A DNA stretch of 55,384 bases, from assembly GCF_014836645.1 (NCBI RefSeq), contig NZ_JACSQM010000015.1, forward strand, positions 1-55,384, written 5' to 3'. The translations under genes were made by a program, and so were the position numbers. The DNA is from Fictibacillus norfolkensis. GTDB taxonomy: Bacteria; Bacillota; Bacilli; Bacillales; Fictibacillaceae. The notes under the pieces are model-generated. The model was not told the DNA's origin, did not search any database, and saw only the letters and a program-made list of their open reading frames with translations. Shown here in pieces: positions 1 through 8,096 of this stretch (its first letter is position 1; each line of letters opens with the position of its first letter).

Positions 1-60
1 CTTGGATCGGGCAGGGAGCGGTTGTCGAGATTTAGCGAACGGCCTTTATTTTTGATTTTA

Positions 61-131
61 GACTTAATGGAGGTTCACTCCGACTTAATTCGCTCGCATT
101 TCGACTTAATTTAAGTGCATTCAGACTTATT
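61..131. repeat. 21-bp period array A (4 units)
   Basis: The octamer GACTTAAT begins at 61, 82 and 103, and a variant GACTTATT begins at 124, giving an exact 21-bp period. About 8-10 bases per unit are conserved and the rest vary. Read in one frame it gives a heptad beginning RLN, but no gene is supported. It resembles in design the arrays at 399 and 12713-12980, although its core sequence differs. Confidence 0.75.
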
Positions 132-398
132 TAGACCACGTAGATACCCCACTCCGTATGCTTCGAAGATCAGTTTCAACTACGAAACCCCTCTCAAAAC
201 CCTCAAAATAGGAAGAAGATGGCTGGAGCCATCTTCCACAACGCGATATTCTTCAGCGAAAGCTTCAAATTTCATCTCAAAAGTCCCTCAAGCAGCTCCT
301 TCAACCATCATCCAAGCCAAAATACCCACATAACCACCCCTGTTCTCCCCTTCAAAACCACTAATCAGCTCTCTCCATCAACCTAACCCCACACAATT

Positions 399-490
399 AC
401 GAGGTAATCCTCTTTTTATACGAGGTAATCCTGAATATATCCGTAAAACTCTATCATAATTCCGTAGATAAAAATTTTTATCCGATTTTC
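399..490. repeat. 21-bp period array B
   Basis: ACGAGGTAATCCT occurs at 399 and again at 420, exactly 21 bp apart. Weaker units starting CCGTA follow at 441 and 462 in the same phase. Only two units are strongly similar, so the array is less certain than the others in the window. Confidence 0.55.
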
Positions 491-637
491 ATCAAAGACA
501 GCAGCTAGTTAATGCACAAATAACACAGACTCCATCAAAATAACTCCCACCAAAAAACAAACAAACCTCAACCCCATATCTCCAACCATTTTTATGCTAA
601 ACTAAAAGATAAAAAAACAATGGGGAGGCCATATAAC

Positions 638-1786
638 ATGAAAAATGTTCATTTCGATACATCCAGTGTGCATGCAAGTGGTCATAAAAGTGTGAAGTCA
701 GTAAGTAAGATTAATCCGATCTATCAGACGTCAGCTTTTTCTTTTAAAGATTTAGATGACTTAGAGGATTATTTTAGAGGAAAGAACGACTATTTGTATA
801 CACGTATGAACAACCCCAACCAGAACGATTTTGCGAGTGGTGTGGCAAATCTTGAACAAGCTCCTGCGGGTGTTGTGACATCATCCGGTATGTCAGCCAT
901 TCTAGTTGGTATCTTAGCAGTTGCACAAGTCGGTGATCATATACTAGCTTGCGATGATCTGTATGGCGGCACCTATCAGCTTCTTTCTGATGACCTCAAA
1001 AGCTTTGGAATCGAAACCACGTTCGTTTCATTCAAGGACCTAGATGAGGTTAAACGAAACATCCGTAACAACACAAAGCTCATTTATTCAGAATCCATTA
1101 CGAATCCTTTATTGCGTGTAGAGAATCTAGAGGGCCTTGTTTCCCTAGCAAAAGAACATAATCTTACGACGATGATCGATAATACATTCGCCACACCATA
1201 TGTACTTCAACCGTACACAAAAGGTGTTGATCTAGTTGTTCATAGTGCGACGAAATATTTAAATGGCCATAGCGACGTGACAGCAGGAGTAGTAGTAGGG
1301 AAAGAGGAATTAATCGCAAAAGCTCAAGCGAAAATGATTCACCTTGGCTGTAATTTAGGACCGTTTGATGCGTGGTTAGCATCCAGAGGATTAAAGACGT
1401 TAAGCGTACGTATGGAGCGTCACATATCTAACGCCACTGAATTAGCGAACCAGCTTAAACAGACTGATGGAATTAAAACCGTATACTATCCAGAATACGT
1501 AAGTGAAAACGGAAATTCATCAATTGTTACCATAGAACTCGACGAGAATAGCAACGTGCATACATTCTTTAAATCATTGGATTGGGTTCATATCGTTCCA
1601 ACACTTGCCGGTGTAGAGACGACGGTCTCATATCCACTCGGAACTTCACACCGTTCATTACCAGCAGAAACATGTGAAAAATTGGGGATCAATAAGAATG
1701 TAATCCGAATATCCGTGGGTATTGAAAATATTGAGGATATCGTTGCTGTTTTTAAAGAAGCTGCTAAAAAAGCCCTGTTACAATAG
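638..1786 (+). CDS. Trans-sulfuration PLP enzyme (cystathionine gamma-lyase / gamma-synthase family)
   Basis: A 382-residue cytosolic enzyme of the Cys/Met-metabolism PLP family, which makes or breaks C-S bonds in cysteine and methionine metabolism. The family core is clear: YTRMNNPNQ near the start, SSGMSAI, DDLYGGTY, the cofactor-binding segment IDNTFATPY and the Schiff-base lysine in SATKYLNGHSD (about Lys206), then the substrate-side SYPLGTSHRS near the C terminus. I start at ATG 638, preceded by GGGGAGG; an upstream in-frame ATG at 620 lies in front of that site. Which reaction it catalyses (gamma-lyase, beta-lyase, gamma-synthase or methionine gamma-lyase) cannot be fixed from sequence alone. 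It is monocistronic, with a terminator overlapping its stop codon. Confidence 0.9.
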   Translation: MKNVHFDTSSVHASGHKSVKSVSKINPIYQTSAFSFKDLDDLEDYFRGKNDYLYTRMNNPNQNDFASGVANLEQAPAGVVTSSGMSAILVGILAVAQVGDHILACDDLYGGTYQLLSDDLKSFGIETTFVSFKDLDEVKRNIRNNTKLIYSESITNPLLRVENLEGLVSLAKEHNLTTMIDNTFATPYVLQPYTKGVDLVVHSATKYLNGHSDVTAGVVVGKEELIAKAQAKMIHLGCNLGPFDAWLASRGLKTLSVRMERHISNATELANQLKQTDGIKTVYYPEYVSENGNSSIVTIELDENSNVHTFFKSLDWVHIVPTLAGVETTVSYPLGTSHRSLPAETCEKLGINKNVIRISVGIENIEDIVAVFKEAAKKALLQ

Positions 1787-1793
1787 GGCTTTT
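1767..1793 (+). terminator. Terminator of PLP enzyme gene
   Basis: Arms AAAAGCCCT and AGGGCTTTT surround a short loop and are followed by T-rich DNA. The hairpin includes the stop codon of the gene. Confidence 0.75.
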
Positions 1794-1896
1794 AGGCTTT
1801 TTAATGTAATAAAAACGAAATTGTTTCTTTTTGTCGAAATGTGTTATGATACCTGAGTGAAAGCGCTTCATCATATACATCAAGGGAGGCATAAAA

Positions 1897-3276
1897 ATGA
1901 AGCCAAAACAAGAATTACATCGTGGGCTCGAAGAACGACATATCACACTTATGTCACTCGGGGCCGCTATTGGAGTGGGCTTATTTTTAGGGTCAGCTTC
2001 AGCAATTGAAATGGCGGGGCCAGCCATTTTATTAGCATATGCATTAGGCGGATCTGTAATGTTCATCATTATGAGAGCGTTAGGTGAGATGGCGATTCAT
2101 CAACCTGTTGCCGGATCTTTCAGCCGATATGCTAAAAACTATATTGGGCCACTAGCCGGTTATTTAACAGGCTGGAACTATTGGTTCTTATGGATCGTAA
2201 CATGTATGGCTGAGATAACAGCTGTAGGTATTTATATGAAGATGTGGTACCCAGATGTACCTGTTTGGATTTGGGCACTATCTGCACTTGTGATCATGGC
2301 GAGCATCAACTTGCTTGCGATCAAAGCGTATGGAGAGTTTGAATTCTGGTTTGCCCTTATCAAGATCGTTGCTATCGTATTAATGATTATAACTGGGTTA
2401 GGCATGATACTATTTGGTTTTGGTAACGGTGGAGTGGCAACAGGAATCAGTAACCTTTGGGAAAATGGCGGTTTCGCACCAAACGGCATACAAGGAATCC
2501 TCATGTCTATGCAGATGGTTATGTTTGCATTCTTAGGAATTGAAATGATCGGTGTTACAGCAGGTGAGGTTAAGAATCCTGAAAAATCTTTAGCAAGAGC
2601 TGTAAACTCTGTATTCTGGCGTATCCTGATTTTCTACGTAGGGGCATTATTCGTTATCATGTCCATCTATCCGTGGGATCAGATCGGAACGCAAGGAAGT
2701 CCGTTCGTTCTTACATTTGAAAAAATCGGTATCGGACAAGCTGCTGGTATCATTAACTTTGTCGTTCTAACTGCTGCATTATCAAGCTGTAACAGTGGAA
2801 TTTTCAGTACAGGACGTATGCTTTTCAACCTGGCTGAACAAAAACAAGCACCGGCAAAGCTTCATAAAGTAAGTAAGACGGGTGTCCCTTCTGTAGCTGT
2901 ATTAGTTTCAGCTGGAGCACTTCTTATTGGAGTCGTGTTAAATTATCTTGTTCCTGAAAAAGTTTTCGTATGGGTAACAAGTATCTCAACATTCGGAGCG
3001 ATCTGGACATGGTCGATTATTCTTCTGTCACAGCTTAAGTTCCGTAGAAGTTTAAGTGAAGAAGAAAAGAAAACGTTGAAATTTAAAGTTCCGTTCTTCC
3101 CGTACGGTTCATATATCGCATTAGCTATTCTAATCTTTGTTGTTGGTCTTATGGCATACTTCCCAGATACACGTATCGCCTTGATCGTAGGGCCTTGTTG
3201 GTTGATCTTATTAACAGCGATCTACTATTTAAAAGGGTTCAACAAACGCCCTGAGAATAACGATAAAGCAGCATAA
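1897..3276 (+). CDS. Amino-acid permease (APC superfamily, AAT family)
   Basis: A 459-residue integral membrane transporter with about 12 hydrophobic helices. The N terminus (HRGLEERHITLMSLGAAIG then VGLFLGSA) is the AAT-family signature; EMIGVTAGEVKNPEKS is the conserved segment around helix 6. Such proteins import amino acids with protons; the substrate (proline, alanine, glycine, aromatic and others) is not readable. The start has a clear GGGAGG site. Upstream are a plausible -10 (TATGAT, 1845) and, just after it, TGAAAGCGCTTCA (1858-1870), which partly resembles a CcpA cre site. It may work with the upstream sulfur amino-acid enzyme gene but is separated from it by a terminator. Confidence 0.88.
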   Translation: MKPKQELHRGLEERHITLMSLGAAIGVGLFLGSASAIEMAGPAILLAYALGGSVMFIIMRALGEMAIHQPVAGSFSRYAKNYIGPLAGYLTGWNYWFLWIVTCMAEITAVGIYMKMWYPDVPVWIWALSALVIMASINLLAIKAYGEFEFWFALIKIVAIVLMIITGLGMILFGFGNGGVATGISNLWENGGFAPNGIQGILMSMQMVMFAFLGIEMIGVTAGEVKNPEKSLARAVNSVFWRILIFYVGALFVIMSIYPWDQIGTQGSPFVLTFEKIGIGQAAGIINFVVLTAALSSCNSGIFSTGRMLFNLAEQKQAPAKLHKVSKTGVPSVAVLVSAGALLIGVVLNYLVPEKVFVWVTSISTFGAIWTWSIILLSQLKFRRSLSEEEKKTLKFKVPFFPYGSYIALAILIFVVGLMAYFPDTRIALIVGPCWLILLTAIYYLKGFNKRPENNDKAA

Positions 3277-3283
3277 AATAGAG

Positions 3284-3322
3284 GGCACAGGAAATAAATA
3301 AAATTTCTTGTGCCTAATATTT
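3284..3322 (+). terminator. Terminator after permease
   Basis: Inverted repeat GGCACAGGAAAT (3284-3295) / ATTTCTTGTGCC (3302-3313), followed by a modest T-run. Confidence 0.65.
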
Positions 3323-3417
3323 TTAAAACACTTGCATCATACTAATAAACGTGATATATTAATAAATGTCCGAAACAAGTTGTTATCTAAACCAGAAAAA
3401 ACAACATTTTATAACGT

Positions 3418-3487
<70 letters not shown>

Positions 3488-3494
<7 letters not shown>

Positions 3495-3585
3495 ATTAAA
3501 TTTCATGAACTACGTCGAGTAAACGTCTAGCCATGAAATATCGGAAGTGCCCAATGGGTGCAACCAATTAAATTTCATGAACTAC
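3488..3585 (+). repeat. Direct duplication of tRNA 3' end and flank
   Basis: A 26-bp sequence starting GCAACCAATTAAATTTC occurs at 3488-3513, spanning the tRNA-Met 3' end with CCA, and again at 3560-3585. The second copy is preceded by non-tRNA DNA. This looks like a remnant of a duplicated or deleted tRNA gene between tRNA-Met and tRNA-Asp. Confidence 0.8.
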
Positions 3586-3603
3586 ATCAATTACATACAA
3601 GCT

Positions 3604-3679
3604 GGACCCGTGGTGTAGTGGTTAACATGCCTGCCTGTCACGCAGGAGATCGCCGGTTCGACCCCGGTCGGGTCCGCCA
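3604..3679 (+). tRNA. tRNA-Asp (GTC)
   Basis: A 76-nt cloverleaf with acceptor arms GGACCCG / CGGGTCC, anticodon GTC within CCTGTCACG, T arm CCGGTTCGACCCCGG, discriminator G and encoded CCA. Confidence 0.96.
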
Positions 3680-3688
3680 CTTTTAAAA

Positions 3689-3713
3689 ACGAAACAAGGT
3701 TTCGTGTTTTTTT
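3689..3713 (+). terminator. Terminator of tRNA operon
   Basis: ACGAAAC / GTTTCGT with an AAG loop, followed by a run of T. Confidence 0.85.
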
Positions 3714-3750
3714 ATGTCTAAAAGTAAGTTAAACTAATATACAACTGTCA

Positions 3751-3786
3751 CCTTAGGAGTTTTATTATAATCCTAAGGCTTTTTTA
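3751..3786. terminator. Second hairpin terminator
   Basis: CCTTAGGA (3751-3758) and TCCTAAGG (3771-3778), followed by CTTTTTTAT. No gene lies between this and the tRNA terminator. Confidence 0.65.
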
Positions 3787-3832
3787 TAATTTGAATGTTC
3801 TTTAAGTATATTCTTAGTTGTTTTTTTATGCT

Positions 3833-3962
3833 GTTGATTTCCGCTCCAGGTGCTTCGCTTTCCGCGGGGCGACCGGTGAGCCCCTTGCCGCTTTGCGCCC
3901 TTAAGGGTCTCACCTGACCGCTCGTCCTAGCCAAGAGTCTCGCACCTTCCGCTCCAATCAAC
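3833..3962. repeat. Dispersed repeat, copy 1
   Basis: About 130 bp with terminal inverted repeats GTTGATT / AATCAAC and sub-terminal CCGCTCCAGGTGCTTCGC / GCACCTTCCGCTCC arms, so the unit can fold back on itself. It is distinctly G+C rich beside A/T-rich flanks. Related copies lie at 10140 (inverted) and 45207. No credible ORF is present, so it is probably a non-autonomous, MITE- or REP-like element. Confidence 0.85.
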
Positions 3963-4032
3963 TTAATCATTGAAGTCTTGTAAAGCTATTTAATAAAACT
4001 TAGTAAAGTAAACTCCAGAGAGGAGCACATCC

Positions 4033-5031
4033 ATGATTAAAGATGAATTTGAATGGATTAACAGCATCACGCCTCGGCATTTTTTTCAACAAGAAGTGGT
4101 TCAAGGCATTGGTGATGACGCTGCTCTTTGGTCGGTGAACGAAGAGATGGATCAAATCGTTTGTGTGGACACCATGGTAGAAGGCGTTCATTTTACGAAG
4201 GATACTTTATCTCCTTATCAAACAGGCTTTAAAGCACTTGCTGTGAATGTAAGTGATATTGCGGCTATGGGTGGTATTCCGCAGTTCTATCTCGTCTCGA
4301 TTGCGATTCCACCTGAATGGTCGGAGGATGAGCTGCAAGAGATCTATCGAGGCATGGGAGATCTTGCGGAGAAATACAAAATGGATCTTATGGGCGGCGA
4401 TACCGTTTCTACAAAAGGGCCGTTAGTATTATCGGTGACGGTTATTGGAAAAGTAGAAAAAGGCAGATCTTTATTAAGAAGTAACGCGAGACCTGGAGAC
4501 TCCGTATTTTTAACAGGAACAACGGGAGAATCAGCGGCAGGGCTCAACATTTTGCTTGAAAAAAAAAGACATGCTGAATTTACTTCAAACGAAGAAAAAT
4601 GGACAAAAGAGCATCAGATGCCCATTCCTCATATCCAGCAAGGAAGAATTCTCGCAGGTAGCGGTTTTCGGATTTCTTTAAACGATGTCAGTGACGGAGT
4701 GGCGAGCGAATTGAATGAAATCGCTGAAGCGAGTACCGTTTCTATTCATATAGAAAGAAACCGCCTGCCTGTTAGTGAGTCCTTAAGAGATTTACCAGAG
4801 GCTGACGTGCTCAACCATCAGTTGTTTGGTGGAGAAGACTATGTACTGGTAGGGACGGCGTCAGAAGAAGACTTTAAGGTGCTGTCAGATACATTCAAAG
4901 AACATAGGTTGCCGCTTTATGAAATCGGAAAAGTTGGAGAAGCTGGTAAGGCTGAGGTCTATCTTCATAAACAGGGTGAGAAGCCTGAACTTCTCACGAA
5001 AAAAGGATTTAATCATTTTAGGGAAAGGTAA
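4033..5031 (+). CDS. thiL: Thiamine-monophosphate kinase
   Basis: A 332-residue cytosolic enzyme that phosphorylates thiamine monophosphate with ATP to the cofactor thiamine diphosphate. PurM/AIR-synthase-fold motifs are visible: IGDDAALW near residue 27, DTMVEGVHF, the NVSDIAAMGG nucleotide-binding helix, MGGDTV, and FGGEDYVLVG near the C terminus. Length is normal for the family. It is the first gene of a tight operon with tsaE, tsaB, rimI and tsaD (gap of 9 nt to tsaE), the usual Bacillus arrangement. Confidence 0.95.
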   Translation: MIKDEFEWINSITPRHFFQQEVVQGIGDDAALWSVNEEMDQIVCVDTMVEGVHFTKDTLSPYQTGFKALAVNVSDIAAMGGIPQFYLVSIAIPPEWSEDELQEIYRGMGDLAEKYKMDLMGGDTVSTKGPLVLSVTVIGKVEKGRSLLRSNARPGDSVFLTGTTGESAAGLNILLEKKRHAEFTSNEEKWTKEHQMPIPHIQQGRILAGSGFRISLNDVSDGVASELNEIAEASTVSIHIERNRLPVSESLRDLPEADVLNHQLFGGEDYVLVGTASEEDFKVLSDTFKEHRLPLYEIGKVGEAGKAEVYLHKQGEKPELLTKKGFNHFRER

Positions 5032-5040
5032 GGGGAAGTC

Positions 5041-5493
5041 ATGAGTACTTATCAATACGAAACAAAGTCAGCGGAAGAAACGATGTCTTTTGCCGAAAAG
5101 CTGGGCTCTATTCTTCAAAAAGGAGATGTACTCACACTGGCTGGAGATCTTGGAGCTGGAAAGACGACTTTTACAAAAGGGCTTGCAAAAGGACTCGGAG
5201 TTACCCGTACAGTGAACTCTCCTACTTTTACCATCATTAAAGAATATAGTGGCCGATTACCGCTTTATCATATGGATGTGTACCGGTTAGAAAATTCTGA
5301 TGAAGATCTAGGATTTGAAGAGTACTTTTCAGGTGATGGCGTCTGTGTGGTCGAGTGGGCCGTATTTATAGAAGACTATTTACCAGAAGAAAGACTTGAA
5401 CTCGTTATCTCACATAAAGGGGACGACGAGCGTGAGATACAATTAAAACCTATCGGAAGCAGATACGAAGAACGCGTTAAGGAGATTATGTAA
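5041..5493 (+). CDS. tsaE: tRNA t6A threonylcarbamoyladenosine biosynthesis ATPase
   Basis: A 150-residue P-loop ATPase that supports the TsaB-TsaD complex in N6-threonylcarbamoyladenosine formation at A37 of ANN-decoding tRNAs. Walker A GDLGAGKTTFTKG lies at about residues 38-50; SPTFTIIKEY and LYHMDVYRL are typical family segments, and VVEWA follows. Its stop codon overlaps the start of tsaB (TAATG), so the two are translationally coupled. Confidence 0.95.
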   Translation: MSTYQYETKSAEETMSFAEKLGSILQKGDVLTLAGDLGAGKTTFTKGLAKGLGVTRTVNSPTFTIIKEYSGRLPLYHMDVYRLENSDEDLGFEEYFSGDGVCVVEWAVFIEDYLPEERLELVISHKGDDEREIQLKPIGSRYEERVKEIM

Positions 5494-6188
5494 TGAAAGT
5501 TCTTGCAATAGATACATCCAATCTTGTGATGGGGATCTCAGTATTGGATGAAGGAAAAGTGCTCGGTGAGTATATTACAAACTTAAAAAAGAATCATTCG
5601 ATACGAGTGATGCCTGCGATTGAAGAAGTACTAAAAGAGACTGGGGTAAAGCCTGCAGAACTCGATCGCATCGTGGTTGCGAAAGGCCCAGGATCATACA
5701 CAGGTGTCAGAATCGGTGTAACGATCGCAAAGACACTTGCGTGGACGCTTAAAAAAGAACTCGTTGGGATCTCGAGCTTAGAAGTACTTGCTCAGAGCGG
5801 TAAATACTTTGAGGGCTATACCGTTCCGTTGTTCGATGCGCGCCGGACACAGCTGTTTACGGGGCTTTACGGAAGAAATGATTCAGGAGAGTTTCAAAAT
5901 CTTTGGGAAGACCAAATCATCTTATTAAAAGATTGGTTGGAAAAGCTTCAAACGCTAGATAAAAAGATATTATTTGTAGGCAGCGATCTGCCCCTGCACC
6001 AAGAAACGATTCAGAACATGTTGGGCGACCAAGCTGTTTTTGGACAAGTATCTGATCATAATCCTCGACCAAGCGAACTTGGACGTATCGGTATGACAAG
6101 CGAACCGGTTGATATCCATTCGTTTACACCAAGCTATCTTCAGTTGGCAGAAGCAGAAGTGAACTGGCTGAAGTCACAAGGGAAGTAG
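5493..6188 (+). CDS. tsaB: tRNA t6A biosynthesis protein, TsaD partner
   Basis: A 231-residue protein of the ASKHA fold and the structural partner of TsaD in t6A synthesis. The N terminus MKVLAIDTSNLVMGISV and the KGPGSYTGVRIGVT segment (about residues 65-78) are diagnostic. It overlaps tsaE and is followed after 1 nt by rimI. Confidence 0.95.
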   Translation: MKVLAIDTSNLVMGISVLDEGKVLGEYITNLKKNHSIRVMPAIEEVLKETGVKPAELDRIVVAKGPGSYTGVRIGVTIAKTLAWTLKKELVGISSLEVLAQSGKYFEGYTVPLFDARRTQLFTGLYGRNDSGEFQNLWEDQIILLKDWLEKLQTLDKKILFVGSDLPLHQETIQNMLGDQAVFGQVSDHNPRPSELGRIGMTSEPVDIHSFTPSYLQLAEAEVNWLKSQGK

Positions 6189-6189
6189 G

Positions 6190-6648
6190 GTGGATCTGAT
6201 GGGAGAGCCTTATACATTCAGACTTGCAAAAGTAAGCGATATAGATGATATCCTTGGGATCGAGCAAGCCTCATTTGCAGTTCCATGGTCCCGAGAAGCT
6301 TTTTATAGAGAGATAGTTGAGAACCAATTCGCTCATTACCTCGTCATCGAAGACTCCTTTCAGCCGGTCGGTTATTGCGGCATATGGCTCGTTATGGACG
6401 AGGCACATGTTACGAACATCGCGATTCTTCCTTCATATAGAGGAAGAAAGCTAGGGGAGATGCTCATGAGAGAAGCGATTAAGCTCGCGAAGATGCATGG
6501 CGCTGTATCGATGACGCTAGAGGCACGCGTAAGTAATCATGTTGCACAGAATTTATATAAAAAACTAGGATTTGAAGCAGGCGGTATCCGGAAAAACTAT
6601 TATAGCGATAATGGTGAAGATGCTTTAGTTATGTGGGTGGAATTATGA
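6190..6648 (+). CDS. rimI: Ribosomal-protein-alanine N-acetyltransferase
   Basis: A 152-residue GNAT acetyltransferase, in the place where Bacillus has rimI; family members acetylate the N-terminal alanine of ribosomal protein bS18. The acetyl-CoA-binding motif A segment (SYRGRKLGEMLM) and C-terminal NLYKKLGFEAGGIRKNYY are clear. GTG 6190 is used here; ATG at 6199 is an alternative start. The end overlaps tsaD by an ATGA junction. Confidence 0.92.
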   Translation: MDLMGEPYTFRLAKVSDIDDILGIEQASFAVPWSREAFYREIVENQFAHYLVIEDSFQPVGYCGIWLVMDEAHVTNIAILPSYRGRKLGEMLMREAIKLAKMHGAVSMTLEARVSNHVAQNLYKKLGFEAGGIRKNYYSDNGEDALVMWVEL

Positions 6649-7661
6649 TAAAAGATGAATTGATATTAGCGATAGAAACAAGCTGTGATGAGACAGCAGT
6701 AGCGATTGTGAAGAACGGTACAGAGCTGTTGGCAAACGTTGTCGCGTCACAGATCGAGAGTCATAAGCGATTTGGCGGCGTTGTGCCTGAAGTGGCGTCA
6801 CGCCATCATGTTGAAGAAATTACGGTCGTGATTGAAGAAGCGCTGAATCAAGCGGGGTTAGAGCCAGGAGATCTCACGGCTGTAGCCGTAACAGAAGGAC
6901 CAGGACTCGTCGGAGCACTATTAATAGGAGTTAACGCGGCGAAAGCGTTCGCCTTTGCACACAGTCTCCCGCTCGTTCCTGTGCATCATATCGCAGGGCA
7001 CATCTATGCGAACCGACTTGTAAAAGAAATGACATTTCCACTGTTGTCTCTTATCGTCTCTGGCGGACATACAGAGCTTGTCCTGATGGAAGAGCACGGC
7101 ACGTTCAAAGTGATCGGCGAAACAAGAGATGACGCAGCAGGGGAAGCGTACGATAAAGTGGCGCGAACGCTTAACATGCCATACCCAGGCGGTCCTCATA
7201 TCGATAAGCTGGCACAAGAGGGAGAAGCGAACATCGACCTTCCTCGCGCTTGGCTAGAGCCGAACTCACTTGACTTCAGCTTCAGCGGCTTAAAGTCAGC
7301 TGTTATCAACACGGTTCATAATGCCACACAGCGCGGAGAAGTGATCAAGCCTGAAGATTTAGCAGCAAGCTTTCAAGCGAGTGTTGTGGATGTACTTGTG
7401 GAAAAAACATACCGTGCCGCAGAGCAATATAACGTAAAACAAGTCCTCTTAGCCGGAGGAGTAGCGGCAAACAAAGGACTTCGTCATATGCTAGAGAACC
7501 GTTTTAAGGGAACGAAGTACGATCTCGTCATTCCTCCTCTTCACTTATGCACAGATAATGCAGCTATGATCGGAGCTGCAGGAAGTGTGGCGTACCAAAA
7601 AGGAACGCGCGGAGATATGGCATTAAACGGTGTACCAGGGTTAGATTTAGAAGCGCAATAA
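6645..7661 (+). CDS. tsaD: tRNA N6-adenosine threonylcarbamoyltransferase
   Basis: A 338-residue catalytic subunit of t6A synthesis, which transfers the threonylcarbamoyl group to A37 of tRNA. It starts MIKDELILAIETSCDET, has the metal-binding HHIAGH motif (about residues 111-116), SGGHTELVL, and the C-terminal GGVAANKGLR and CTDNAAMIG motifs. I choose ATG 6645, which overlaps the rimI stop and has GGGTGG upstream, rather than the in-frame GTG at 6633. It is the last gene of the operon and is followed by a strong terminator. Confidence 0.96.
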   Translation: MIKDELILAIETSCDETAVAIVKNGTELLANVVASQIESHKRFGGVVPEVASRHHVEEITVVIEEALNQAGLEPGDLTAVAVTEGPGLVGALLIGVNAAKAFAFAHSLPLVPVHHIAGHIYANRLVKEMTFPLLSLIVSGGHTELVLMEEHGTFKVIGETRDDAAGEAYDKVARTLNMPYPGGPHIDKLAQEGEANIDLPRAWLEPNSLDFSFSGLKSAVINTVHNATQRGEVIKPEDLAASFQASVVDVLVEKTYRAAEQYNVKQVLLAGGVAANKGLRHMLENRFKGTKYDLVIPPLHLCTDNAAMIGAAGSVAYQKGTRGDMALNGVPGLDLEAQ

Positions 7662-7663
7662 GT

Positions 7664-7702
7664 AAAAAGCTCTTTTCCTTTTAAGAGGAGAAGAGCTTTT
7701 TT
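7664..7702 (+). terminator. Terminator of thiL-tsaD operon
   Basis: Long arms AAAAGCTCTTTTCC / GGAGAAGAGCTTTT, followed by T residues. Confidence 0.88.
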
Positions 7703-7748
7703 GTTATCGACGTAATTCGACATAAAACTCTTCATTTTTGTGGAAAAG

Positions 7749-7907
7749 TTATACACAGGTTTGTGGATAATGTGGACAATGGTTTTGAAACATTTGAAAT
7801 AAAGGGTTTGTGTTATACACAATTCACACAATGTATACACATGTTCGTGTGGATAAAGTGGATAAGTCGTCAAAAAGTGCAAAATCCACAGGTTGATCTG
7901 TGGATAA
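7749..7907. promoter_or_regulatory. DnaA-box cluster downstream of tsaD
   Basis: Five exact matches to the DnaA box TTATNCACA lie within 160 bp: 7749-7757 and 7813-7821 on the plus strand, and 7762-7770, 7848-7856 and 7899-7907 on the minus strand. Near matches occur at 7771, 7833, 7857 and 7882. The cluster sits in an otherwise gene-free 435-bp interval between tsaD and the converging ABC-F gene. I recall that B. subtilis has a chromosomal DnaA-binding cluster at gcp, the old name of tsaD, so the site is probably conserved. A role in titrating DnaA is inference. Neighbouring genes are not replication genes, so this is not oriC. Confidence 0.85.
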
Positions 7908-8049
7908 GAATGATTATTCGAAATTTTCACTAGGTGTTTTTTTAAATGTATGAAGGGAATTGTGTGTAATCTTGGGGAAGAAGTGCGTAAGTGATGTCGA
8001 AACGTGCACAGCAAATGAAATGATGTGTGGAGAAGTGTAACAGCAAAAC

Positions 8050-8092
8050 AAAAAAGCTGACAACCCTACAATAAAGTAAGGATATCAGCTTT
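8050..8092 (-). terminator. Terminator of ABC-F gene
   Basis: Arms AAAGCTGA (8053-8060) and TCAGCTTT (8085-8092); read on the minus strand they are followed by a T-run. Confidence 0.75.
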
Positions 8093-8096
8093 CAAC

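Larger units (their letters stand above)
1..637. other. Gene-free leading region
   Basis: No convincing gene is seen here. A 72-codon open frame at 115-333 lacks a ribosome binding site and overlaps repeat DNA, so I do not call it. The stretch holds two short arrays with 21-bp period (listed separately), a perfect small hairpin at 215-236 (10-bp arms GAAGATGGCT / AGCCATCTTC) without a T-run, and the A/T-rich upstream region of the PLP enzyme gene. Confidence 0.6.

Noticed and set aside
115..333. 72-codon ORF at the window start
   Set aside because: No ribosome binding site, starts within the 21-bp repeat array and has no protein-like composition.
1858..1870. CcpA cre site before the amino-acid permease
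   Set aside because: TGAAAGCGCTTCA is close to the consensus but one base short of the usual 14-bp spacing; not listed as a feature.
3773..3970. 65-codon minus-strand ORF over the dispersed repeat
   Set aside because: It follows the repeat sequence; the same kind of frame appears in copies at 10100 and 45139, so it is not a gene.
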